This document shows, in pieces, positions 36,536 to 44,317 of a stretch of 64,000 nucleotides of DNA. Source of the DNA: Tenacibaculum sp. Bg11-29 (GTDB lineage Bacteria > Bacteroidota > Bacteroidia > Flavobacteriales > Flavobacteriaceae); NCBI RefSeq assembly GCF_002836595.1, contig NZ_PJBB01000003.1:3347001-3411000 (forward strand), in the 5' to 3' direction. The position numbers and the translations under genes were made by a program. Positions within the stretch are counted from its first letter, which is position 1. Every line of letters starts with the position of its first letter. The notes under the pieces were generated by a model. It did not search any database. It saw nothing but the letters and a program-made list of their open reading frames with translations, and was not told the origin of the DNA.

Positions 36536-39103
36536 ATGAAAAAATCATTACTCTTCATCGCTCTTTTTATTTCATTTTCATTATTCTCTCAAATACCATC
36601 TTATTATAATGATGTAAATCTAAACCAAACTAGCACAGCATTAAAAAACGCTTTAGCTACTAAAATAATTAGTACGCATGCTGTAAATTTATCGTACTCT
36701 CCTGAAGTATGGGATGCTTTAAAACAATCTGACTTAGACCCTACTGATAATACTAAAGTTATTTTAATTTATGGCTATAATGATTCTGATGGGAATTATA
36801 TAACAGACAGAACTCGTAGTAAAAACGCTAATGGTGGTTCTGCTGGATCACAATGGAATAGAGAGCATGTGTATCCTAAATCTTTAGGGAATCCTAATTT
36901 AGGCACCTCTGGTCCTGGAGCAGATGTTCATCATTTAAGACCTGCTGATATTTCTTTTAACGGACAAAGAGGTAGTAAGAAATTTGTTTCAGGTTCGGGT
37001 AATGCAGGTAGTCGTTCTGGCGGATGGTATCCTGGTGATGAATGGAAAGGTGATGTTGCTCGTATGATGCTGTACATGTACTTGCGTTATAACAATCAGT
37101 GTTTACCTAGTAATGTTATTATTGGCACAACTAATTCTTCTGATAATAATATGATTAATTTATTATTACAATGGAATGCAGAAGACCCTGTATCTAGTTT
37201 CGAAGCACAACGCAATCCTATTTTAGGAGGAATTCAAGGTAATAGAAATCCTTTTATCGATAATCCTGCTTTTGCTACGCAAATTTGGGGAGGCCCACAA
37301 GCAGAAGATTTATTTGGTAATGGAGGTGGTACTTCAGATACTCAGGCTCCAACTGCTCCTACTAATTTAACTACCGCTAGCATTACAGAAACTTCTGTAA
37401 ATTTATCTTGGGTTAATGCTACTGATAATGTTGCCGTAACCGGGTATGAGATATATAAAGGAATTACTAAAATAGCTACAACAGTTACAAATTATTATAC
37501 AGTAACAGGTTTAACAGCTGCAACAAACTATACTTTTTCTATAAAAGCAAAAGATGCTGCTAATAACATCTCCATAACTAGTAATACCGCTACAATAATA
37601 ACAAAAGATGCTCCTTCTTCTGGTGCTGCTACAGAATTGTTTATTTCTGAATATGTAGAAGGCTCTTCTAATAATAAGGCTTTAGAAATTGCTAACTTTA
37701 CAGGTACTACGATTAATTTATCTGGATATTCTTTAAAGAAAGCTTCTAATGGTGGTGGATGGACTAACGCATTAAATTTAACTGGCTCATTACAAAACGG
37801 AAAGGTATATGTGATCGCAAATACTAGTGCTTCTGCTACAATTAAAAATAAGGCTCAATTAACCGAAAGTAGTATCTCTTCTTTTAATGGAAATGATGCT
37901 ATCGGTTTATTTAAAGGGAGTGCTATTATTGATGTTATTGGAAACCCAAATAGCTCTTCAACATTTGCAAAAGACAAAACCTTGCAGAGAAAAGCTGCTA
38001 TTAAATCTCCAAATACAACTTACACAACTTCTGAATGGAACATTCTTTCAAAAGATACTTTTAGTGGCTTAGGAGATCATGCAATTAATGGTGGCGGCTC
38101 ATCAGTAGATACCACAGTTCCAACTGCTCCTACTAACATGGCAGCCAAGTCAACTACAGAAACCTCATTAGCTTTAAACTGGACAGCTGCGACTGATAAT
38201 ATTGCTGTAACAGCGTACGATGTTTACAAAGGAACAACCAAAATAGCTACAGTTACAAGCACAAATTATACTGTAACTAATTTAACAGCTGCAACAAACT
38301 ATAGTTTTTCTGTAAAGGCAAAAGATGCTGCTAATAATGTTTCAAACTCAAGTAATATAGTTAATGTTACTACTCTAAACACGGCTGTTGCTTACTGTAA
38401 TTCGAATGGTAACAACGCTAATTTTGAGTATATTGATAATATTGTTATTGGTGGAATTTCTAATACAACTACTTCAAACGGTGGTTATGGTAATTTTACT
38501 TCTCAAACAGGTAATTTAAGTTACGGAAACAATACAATTATTGTAAGTGCTGGTTTTTCAAGCTCATCATATACCGAATTTTGGAAAGTATGGATTGATT
38601 TTAATAAAAACGGAATTTTTGAAAACAACGAAGAGGTTGTTAGCGGATCTTCATCTAGCGCAGGTAATTTATCTTATAATTTTTCTATTCCTAACGCTGC
38701 TTTAACAGGAAAAACAAGAATGCGTGTTTCTATGAAATGGAATGCAGCGCCTACTGCTTGTGAAGCATTTTCTTATGGTGAAGTTGAAGATTATTCTGTT
38801 AACATAGGTGTTAGTGCTAAAGGAAGTAATAATTACAAAACTATAATTGATGGAAAATTAGGAGATGAAGCTCCAATATTTAACGCTTCTATTTTCCCTA
38901 ACCCTACTGCCGATTTTATAAAAATTGAAATGGCTGATGATAGAACAGCTAATTTTAAAATTACAAACACCATTGGTCAAGAAGTTTTAAAAGGAAAGGT
39001 AAATCATGCTAATATTAATGTATCTAATCTAAAAAAAGGAGTGTATATTCTTGAAGTAAATGACAAGCAAAGATCATTTACTAAAAAGTTTATTAAAAAC
39101 TAA
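36536..39103 (+). CDS. Secreted endonuclease I with FN3, lamin-tail, GEVED and T9SS sorting domains
   Basis: 855 residues from the ATG at 36536. The frame opens 10 codons earlier, but this start gives the signal peptide MKKSLLFIAL...LFSQ. The endonuclease I (EndA/NucM type) domain spans about 25-250. It has the metal/catalytic motif NREHVYP (His111) and DVHHLRPAD nearby. It is followed by FN3 (about 255-335), a lamin-tail domain (about 345-465, FISEYVEGSSNNKALEI), a second FN3, and a GEVED domain (about 590-715, WIDFNKNGIFE ... GEVEDYSVN). A type A T9SS C-terminal sorting domain ends it (about 780-855, IFPNPTADFI ... GVYILEVNDKQ). Extracellular DNA degradation for phosphate, nutrients or biofilm turnover is likely. 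The two FN3 modules are close copies. Confidence 0.95.
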   Translation: MKKSLLFIALFISFSLFSQIPSYYNDVNLNQTSTALKNALATKIISTHAVNLSYSPEVWDALKQSDLDPTDNTKVILIYGYNDSDGNYITDRTRSKNANGGSAGSQWNREHVYPKSLGNPNLGTSGPGADVHHLRPADISFNGQRGSKKFVSGSGNAGSRSGGWYPGDEWKGDVARMMLYMYLRYNNQCLPSNVIIGTTNSSDNNMINLLLQWNAEDPVSSFEAQRNPILGGIQGNRNPFIDNPAFATQIWGGPQAEDLFGNGGGTSDTQAPTAPTNLTTASITETSVNLSWVNATDNVAVTGYEIYKGITKIATTVTNYYTVTGLTAATNYTFSIKAKDAANNISITSNTATIITKDAPSSGAATELFISEYVEGSSNNKALEIANFTGTTINLSGYSLKKASNGGGWTNALNLTGSLQNGKVYVIANTSASATIKNKAQLTESSISSFNGNDAIGLFKGSAIIDVIGNPNSSSTFAKDKTLQRKAAIKSPNTTYTTSEWNILSKDTFSGLGDHAINGGGSSVDTTVPTAPTNMAAKSTTETSLALNWTAATDNIAVTAYDVYKGTTKIATVTSTNYTVTNLTAATNYSFSVKAKDAANNVSNSSNIVNVTTLNTAVAYCNSNGNNANFEYIDNIVIGGISNTTTSNGGYGNFTSQTGNLSYGNNTIIVSAGFSSSSYTEFWKVWIDFNKNGIFENNEEVVSGSSSSAGNLSYNFSIPNAALTGKTRMRVSMKWNAAPTACEAFSYGEVEDYSVNIGVSAKGSNNYKTIIDGKLGDEAPIFNASIFPNPTADFIKIEMADDRTANFKITNTIGQEVLKGKVNHANINVSNLKKGVYILEVNDKQRSFTKKFIKN

Positions 39104-39120
39104 ACAACCTAATTTTAAAT

Positions 39121-39150
39121 AAAAGGGCAATCATTAATGATTGCCCTTTT
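39121..39150 (+). terminator. Bidirectional terminator after the endonuclease gene
   Basis: Perfect 14-bp stem AAAAGGGCAATCAT / ATGATTGCCCTTTT with a 2-base centre, located between convergent genes ending at 39103 (+) and 39165 (-). Confidence 0.9.
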
Positions 39151-39164
39151 ATTTAAAATAGTAT

Positions 39165-39461
39165 CTAAACTTCAATTGTTGTTTTTGGTTCTTTAGAAGA
39201 AGTAAACACATGTGTATATAACCACATAAGTGTGAATGTTGGTACTATATCTAACCCTGGCATAGCTTCTTCAATAAAAGTAATAGCTGCTGCAATTTTA
39301 CCTTTATTTCCTTTATACATTTTTGTCATTAAATAAGCTGCTGCAGGAGCCCAAATCACATCAAAGAACTCTCCTACACCTGGTATAGCGTACGATGCTA
39401 AACCCATAGCATCAAACAATAAACTAAGTGCTAATTTTTTATATTTATTTTTTATATTCAT
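39165..39461 (-). CDS. Small membrane protein of unknown function
   Basis: 98 residues with two or three hydrophobic segments (LALSLLFDAMGLASYAIPG, FDVIWAPAAAYLM, DIVPTFTLMWLYTHVF) separated by a Lys-rich loop (KMYKGNKGKI). Composition and initiator context look like a real gene, and it ends against the bidirectional terminator. I do not recognise a named family. Confidence 0.7.
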   Translation of the reverse strand: MNIKNKYKKLALSLLFDAMGLASYAIPGVGEFFDVIWAPAAAYLMTKMYKGNKGKIAAAITFIEEAMPGLDIVPTFTLMWLYTHVFTSSKEPKTTIEV

Positions 39462-39537
39462 TTATAATAAAATTATTTATATTGATAACAAATCAAAATT
39501 CAAGCCAAATTATTCAATTTTCAACTTCTTAAATTAA

Positions 39538-39545
39538 TATTTTTG
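39538..39545 (+). promoter_or_regulatory. Candidate -7 box for the Nudix hydrolase gene
   Basis: TATTTTTG matches TAnnTTTG exactly, 20 bp before the ATG at 39566. Confidence 0.45.
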
Positions 39546-39565
39546 CTCTAAAATACTAAAAACGT

Positions 39566-40195
39566 ATGATTTTTTCTGATTTTATAAATCAAATAGAGAA
39601 ATTACAAAACAAATCTTTAGGTGGGTTAACTTCACAAATGAAATTAGCTCCTAAACTAAGAACTCAGTTTTCTCAAGAGTTAATTGATAGTAAAAATCCA
39701 AGAAGAGCTGCCGTTTTAGCATTATTTTATCCTAACAAAAACAATCAAACATGTTTTTTACTAACAGAAAGAGCTAGCTATAAAGGAGCTCATTCGGCAC
39801 AAATTAGCTTTCCAGGAGGTAAAACAGAAAAAAAAGATAGTTCTTTTGAAATAACAGCATTAAGAGAAACTTTTGAAGAAGTTGGTGTTATATCTGAAGA
39901 AATTAAAATTATTCGTCAACTTTCAGATTCTTACATTCCTCCTAGCAATTTTTTAGTTGCACCGTTTATAGGTATGCTTAAAGAAAAACCGAATTTTAGC
40001 CCAAACTATGAAGTTGCTAATATTATAGAAGTTTTAATTACTGATTTATTAAATGACAATAATTTAACATCAGTAGAAATGGAAACTTCTTATATGAAAA
40101 ACACTAACGTACCATGCTTTAAACTAAACAATTATATCGTTTGGGGGGCAACTGCTATGATGTTATCAGAAATTAAAGATTTATTTAAAGAGTAA
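39566..40195 (+). CDS. Nudix hydrolase, CoA pyrophosphatase type
   Basis: 209 residues. The CoA-specific upstream motif is present as FLLTERASYKGAHSAQISF (about 73-91), leading straight into the Nudix box starting FPGGKTEKKD and ending RETFEEVGV. These features mark NudL/PCD1-type enzymes, which cleave CoA and its derivatives to 3',5'-ADP and phosphopantetheine. The Nudix Glu cluster (RETFEE) is intact. It is the first gene of a plus run with the acyltransferase 52 bp downstream, a pairing that may link CoA turnover to lipid synthesis. Confidence 0.9.
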   Translation: MIFSDFINQIEKLQNKSLGGLTSQMKLAPKLRTQFSQELIDSKNPRRAAVLALFYPNKNNQTCFLLTERASYKGAHSAQISFPGGKTEKKDSSFEITALRETFEEVGVISEEIKIIRQLSDSYIPPSNFLVAPFIGMLKEKPNFSPNYEVANIIEVLITDLLNDNNLTSVEMETSYMKNTNVPCFKLNNYIVWGATAMMLSEIKDLFKE

Positions 40196-40247
40196 TAATT
40201 TCTATTTCTTTTGTAATTTAGCTTTTACATTAAAAAAACAATTACAA

Positions 40248-41072
40248 ATGCCTTTATTCAAAAGGAATCCATTCGGACATATTTTACTACTAAAACGTTT
40301 TCTAATACAAGTGCTGGGTGTTATTTCACACGGACGCTATCGTAAATTTAACGATTTACAAATTGAGGGTATGGATATTTTACGTAATCTACCTGACAAA
40401 AACGTTTTGTTTATTTCAAATCATCAAACATATTTTGCTGATGTAGCCTCTATGTTTCATGTTTTTAACGCTGCTTTAAAAGGACGTGATGACAACATTA
40501 GAAACATCGGCTATTTATGGAATCCTAAGCTAAATATTTATTACATTGCTGCTGGAGAGACTATGAGAGCTGGTTTATTACCTAAAATATTTGCTTATGT
40601 TGGCTCTGTTTCTGTTGAAAGAACTTGGAGAAGTGAAGGTAAAGACATAAAAAGAAAAGTAAAAATGTCTGATATTTCTAATATCCGTATGGCTTTAAAT
40701 GATGGATGGGTTATTACTTTCCCACAAGGAACTACTACACCATTTAAACCAATTCGTCGTGGTACAGCACACATTATAAAAACATGTAAACCTATCGTAG
40801 TACCTATTGTTATTGATGGATTTAGACGTTCTTTTGATAAAAAAGGGTTGATGATTAAAAAACGTAATGTTTTACAATCAATGGTTATTAAAGAGCCTTT
40901 AGAAATTGATTATGAAAACGAAGAAGTATCAAGTATTATTGAAAAAATAGAATACGCAATAGAGCAACATCCTTCGTTTTTAAAGGTGCTAACACCAAAG
41001 CAAATAAAAGAAGAACAGGAATATAGAGAAAAAAGACGTTTTTGGGGTTCAGAACATCAAAGTGAAGAATAA
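40248..41072 (+). CDS. 1-acyl-sn-glycerol-3-phosphate acyltransferase (PlsC family)
   Basis: 274 residues. Transfers an acyl chain to lysophosphatidate or a related acceptor at the inner membrane. The acyltransferase motif is NHQTYFAD, that is His followed by five rather than the usual four residues before Asp. The second block is FPQGTTTPFKPIRRGTAH, where the common EGT is QGT. VPIVIDGF is block IV. The N-terminal ~35 residues are amphipathic. I believe the HX5D form recurs in flavobacterial members, so activity is expected, but the acceptor is uncertain. It is 20 bp upstream of the M42 peptidase gene. Confidence 0.85.
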   Translation: MPLFKRNPFGHILLLKRFLIQVLGVISHGRYRKFNDLQIEGMDILRNLPDKNVLFISNHQTYFADVASMFHVFNAALKGRDDNIRNIGYLWNPKLNIYYIAAGETMRAGLLPKIFAYVGSVSVERTWRSEGKDIKRKVKMSDISNIRMALNDGWVITFPQGTTTPFKPIRRGTAHIIKTCKPIVVPIVIDGFRRSFDKKGLMIKKRNVLQSMVIKEPLEIDYENEEVSSIIEKIEYAIEQHPSFLKVLTPKQIKEEQEYREKRRFWGSEHQSEE

Positions 41073-41092
41073 AAAAGAAATAATATATAATT

Positions 41093-42184
41093 ATGGCTAA
41101 TAATAAATCAATTTTAAATGAGAAATCAATCGATTTCTTAGCTAAATACTTAAATAACGCAGCACCTACAGGATACGAGTGGGAAGGTCAAAGGATTTGG
41201 ATGGACTATCTTAAACCTTATGTTGATGAGTTTATTACCGACACTTATGGTTCGGCAGTTGGAGTTATTAATCCTGATGCAAAATATAAAGTAGTTATTG
41301 AAGGACATGCTGATGAAATTTCATGGTATGTAAACTATATTTCTGATGATGGATTAATTTATGTTATTCGTAATGGTGGTTCAGATCATCAAATTGCACC
41401 AAGTAAAATTGTAAATATCCACACTAAAAACGGTATTGTAAAAGGTGTTTTTGGTTGGCCAGCAATTCATACACGTAACAAAGCTAAAGAAGAAGCTCCG
41501 AAACCTGATAATATTTTTATTGACACTGGTTGTGCAACCAAAGAAGAAGTTGAAAAATTAGGAGTTCATGTTGGTTGTGTTATTACGTATCCGGATGAAT
41601 TTCATATTTTAAACGGAGATAAATTTGTATGTCGTGCCCTAGATAATAGAATGGGTGGATTTATGATTGCCGAAGTTGCTCGTTTATTAAAAGAAAACAA
41701 AAAGGAACTTCCTTTCGGATTATATATTACCAACTCTGTACAAGAAGAAATTGGTTTGCGTGGTGCTGAAATGATTGCTCAAACCATAAAACCTAATGTA
41801 GCTATCGTTACTGATGTAACTCACGATACAACTACACCAATGATAGACAAGAAAAAAGAAGGTCTTTTAGAGTTAGGTAAAGGTCCTGTAATTGCTTATG
41901 CACCTGCAGTACAACAAAAACTACGTGATTTAATTATTGATGCTGCTGAAGCTAACAAAATTCCTTTTCAGCGCTCAGCTTTATCAAGAGCTACAGGTAC
42001 CGATACTGATGCTTTTGCGTACAGTAACGGAGGTGTTGCTTCTGCGTTAATTTCTTTACCATTACGCTACATGCATACTACTGTTGAAATGGTACACAGA
42101 GATGATGTTGAGAATGTAATTAAAATGATTTACGAAAGTTTATTAAAAATAGAAAACGGAGAAGATTTTTCTTATTTTAAGTAA
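41093..42184 (+). CDS. M42 family metallopeptidase (glutamyl aminopeptidase/endoglucanase-like)
   Basis: 363 residues. Dinuclear zinc aminopeptidase fold. Metal and catalytic residues appear in order: GHADEISWYV (first His and Asp), ALDNRMGG (bridging Asp), VQEEIGLRGAE (Glu pair), VTDVTHD (Asp) and the terminal His in MHTTVEMVH. The substrate-facing PDZ-like insert sits between the first two. Cytoplasmic, with no signal peptide. It is the last gene of the Nudix-PlsC-M42 run and ends against a palindromic element. Confidence 0.93.
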   Translation: MANNKSILNEKSIDFLAKYLNNAAPTGYEWEGQRIWMDYLKPYVDEFITDTYGSAVGVINPDAKYKVVIEGHADEISWYVNYISDDGLIYVIRNGGSDHQIAPSKIVNIHTKNGIVKGVFGWPAIHTRNKAKEEAPKPDNIFIDTGCATKEEVEKLGVHVGCVITYPDEFHILNGDKFVCRALDNRMGGFMIAEVARLLKENKKELPFGLYITNSVQEEIGLRGAEMIAQTIKPNVAIVTDVTHDTTTPMIDKKKEGLLELGKGPVIAYAPAVQQKLRDLIIDAAEANKIPFQRSALSRATGTDTDAFAYSNGGVASALISLPLRYMHTTVEMVHRDDVENVIKMIYESLLKIENGEDFSYFK

Positions 42185-42203
42185 AAAACTTTTTTAAAAT
42201 ATA

Positions 42204-42286
42204 GAGCGTCATTCCAAGGAAATATAACGAGGAAATCTTTTCATTCAGATTACTTCACTTCCTTTGAATGACGTTCTTTTTTTTAT
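42204..42286 (+). repeat. Palindromic repeat element doubling as terminator of the M42 gene
   Basis: The arms AGCGTCATTCCAAGGAA and TTCCTTTGAATGACGTT pair at 15 of 17 positions, around a core containing GGAAATCT and AGATTACTTC. A 9-T run follows. The CGTCATT...ATGACG ends and internal AATC words resemble dispersed flavobacterial palindromes of the cgtcattgcgagg type. Only one copy occurs in this window. Confidence 0.65.
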
Positions 42287-42420
42287 TTTTAGTGTGAGTT
42301 ATAAGTGAATTAATTCACCTTCTTCATTAAATTTATTACAGCTAAACCCTTCAATAAAAAAAAGTCAATAGCATTTCAGTTTATAAATCAAATAGTTATC
42401 TTTCCAAGAAACTATCAAAC

Positions 42421-44037
42421 ATGCTATCAAAACCAGAAAAGGCCGTATTAAGAGATAAACTATTCCGTCATCTAGACGGTATTGTAACATGTCCTTCCGC
42501 GCATGTTTTACAAGAAAAAGGAGTCACCAACTATTTATTAGAAAAAAATTCGGTGAGTTTAGCTGATATCTCAACTAAATTTAAGGCTAATGATGGGTAT
42601 TTAAATGTAGCTTTAAGAACTTTTTGCTCACAAGGCTGGCTCACACAGCATGTTAATAACACTAACAATACAGTACTTTTTAAAACGAATGAACTATCTG
42701 CCATAGCCTTTTCTTATTTCCATTTGTATAAAGAAGCCTTTTTATTATTAAAATTTTCTGAAGATTATAGTCCTAGAAAATTTGAAACAGCTGCTTTTTT
42801 AAAACTTGAAAGTTTGTACAATAATTTTAAAAATAACTTCGGAGTTGCAGTTCCAACTGACACTAAGGGTAAAGAAATTTTTGACCAAATTATAGCCCAT
42901 ATTGAAGGAATTATTATTGGGCCTACTGTTGTGTTATTAGGAATGAGTGGAATGTTTCATAAATACTTTATGCAAACAAAATTTAAAGCTGAAGAATTTC
43001 ACAAAGACGCTGATAATTTTGGGCGTTTACTAAATATACTTACTAGCCTAGAATGGTTTTACAAAACAAAAGATTCTTATGAATTTACTGATAAGGGATT
43101 ATTCTTTGCAAGAAGAGCAAGTGCCTATGGAGTAACGATTTCTTATATACCTACACTTAGAAAATTGGATAAACTCATTTTTGGAAATCCTAGAATTTTC
43201 AAAACATCGAAGATTAGTAATGAGGAGATCCATGTGGATAGAGAAATGAATGTTTGGGGAAGCGGAGGTGCACATGCTGCTTATTTTAGAGTGATAGATG
43301 AAATTATTATAAACTTATTTAATAAACCAATACACGAACAACCAAAAGGTATTTTAGATGTAGGTTGTGGTAATGGCGCTTTTTTAAAGCATTTATTTAA
43401 TGTTATTGAGCATCAAACTAACCGAGGAAAGGTTTTAGAAGACCACCCATTATTACTTATTGGGGTTGATTATAACCAAGCAGCTCTAAAAATCACCAGA
43501 AAAAATTTAGTACAGGCTGATATTTGGGCAAAAGTAATTTGGGGAGATATTGGAAACCCAAAAGCCATGTCTGAAGATTTACAAGAAAAATATGGAATTA
43601 ACTTATCTGATTTATTAAATGTTCGTACGTTTTTAGACCATAATAGAATTTGGGAAGCACCAAAACCTACTGCCAACCTTAGCATTTCTACTTCTTCTGG
43701 TTCCTATGCCTATAAAGGAAAACGGTTGAATAATAATTTTGTGATAGAGTCCTTAAAACAACACTTTAATAAATGGACTCCCTACATTAGTAAATTCGGA
43801 TTGTTATTGATAGAATTACATACTTCAAAACCAGAATTGGTATCACAAAGTATTGGAAAAACTGCTGCAACAGCATACGACGCTACTCACGGGTACTCTG
43901 ATCAATATATTATTGAACTTGATAGCTATATGAAAGCAATGGAAGATATTGGACTAGTACCTGATAAAAATACCTTTAGAAAATTCCCTAATTCCGATTT
44001 GGCAACGGTTTCTATTAATCTCTTTAAATCTAAATAG
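42421..44037 (+). CDS. SAM-dependent methyltransferase, AprA-like with helical N-terminal half
   Basis: 538 residues. Residues about 1-290 hold two winged-helix-like segments (VSLADISTKFKANDGYLNVALRTF; FGRLLNILTSLEWFYKT), as in O-methyltransferases and polyketide methyltransferase domains. The Rossmann fold starts near 305 with motif I ILDVGCGNGAFLK, then GVDYNQAALKITR (motif II acidic residue) and IWGDIGNP. The later part (NVRTFLDHNRIW, HTSKPELVSQ, ATAYDATHGYSDQY) is typical of the family annotated as AprA-related methyltransferases, after the apratoxin PKS loading module. No PKS or NRPS gene is nearby, so it is an orphan. The substrate is unknown. Confidence 0.7.
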   Translation: MLSKPEKAVLRDKLFRHLDGIVTCPSAHVLQEKGVTNYLLEKNSVSLADISTKFKANDGYLNVALRTFCSQGWLTQHVNNTNNTVLFKTNELSAIAFSYFHLYKEAFLLLKFSEDYSPRKFETAAFLKLESLYNNFKNNFGVAVPTDTKGKEIFDQIIAHIEGIIIGPTVVLLGMSGMFHKYFMQTKFKAEEFHKDADNFGRLLNILTSLEWFYKTKDSYEFTDKGLFFARRASAYGVTISYIPTLRKLDKLIFGNPRIFKTSKISNEEIHVDREMNVWGSGGAHAAYFRVIDEIIINLFNKPIHEQPKGILDVGCGNGAFLKHLFNVIEHQTNRGKVLEDHPLLLIGVDYNQAALKITRKNLVQADIWAKVIWGDIGNPKAMSEDLQEKYGINLSDLLNVRTFLDHNRIWEAPKPTANLSISTSSGSYAYKGKRLNNNFVIESLKQHFNKWTPYISKFGLLLIELHTSKPELVSQSIGKTAATAYDATHGYSDQYIIELDSYMKAMEDIGLVPDKNTFRKFPNSDLATVSINLFKSK

Positions 44038-44041
44038 TAAG

Positions 44042-44072
44042 TCCCATTATGACTAAATTTACTCATAATGGG
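44042..44072 (+). terminator. Hairpin after the methyltransferase gene
   Basis: Perfect 11-bp stem TCCCATTATGA / TCATAATGGGA with a 9-base loop, starting 4 bp after the stop. It lacks a T-run, so it may be a weak terminator or a stabilising 3' hairpin. The rest of the gap to 44317 is featureless except for the next terminator. Confidence 0.55.
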
Positions 44073-44259
44073 ATTACATAGAAAATGGATTTTGTATTAT
44101 TTTGGAGTATAACCTTCTAATTTATTAGATTACCATGCAACAAGTATTTCCTTTTTTCGTAAGTACTTCTTTATAATACCATTATTATTAAATATTAATC
44201 TTGTGAGTCCGAAATTGCTTTAATTAAATACGGTCATTCACTTGTTCAAACACTAAATA

Positions 44260-44298
44260 GAAAGCCTCGAAAACAATATATTTTCGAAGCTTTTTCAT
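44260..44298 (-). terminator. Terminator of the PIG-L deacetylase gene
   Basis: Arms AAAGCCTCGAAAA and TTTTCGAAGCTTTT pair with one bulged base around a 7-base loop, 20 bp after the minus-strand stop at 44318. On the minus strand a short T-run follows the hairpin. Confidence 0.75.
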
Positions 44299-44317
44299 TT
44301 CTATAAATTAACTAAAG

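Noticed and set aside
40248..41072. HX5D spacing in the acyltransferase as an inactivating change
   Set aside because: The rest of the family blocks are intact, and I believe the same spacing recurs in flavobacterial homologues.
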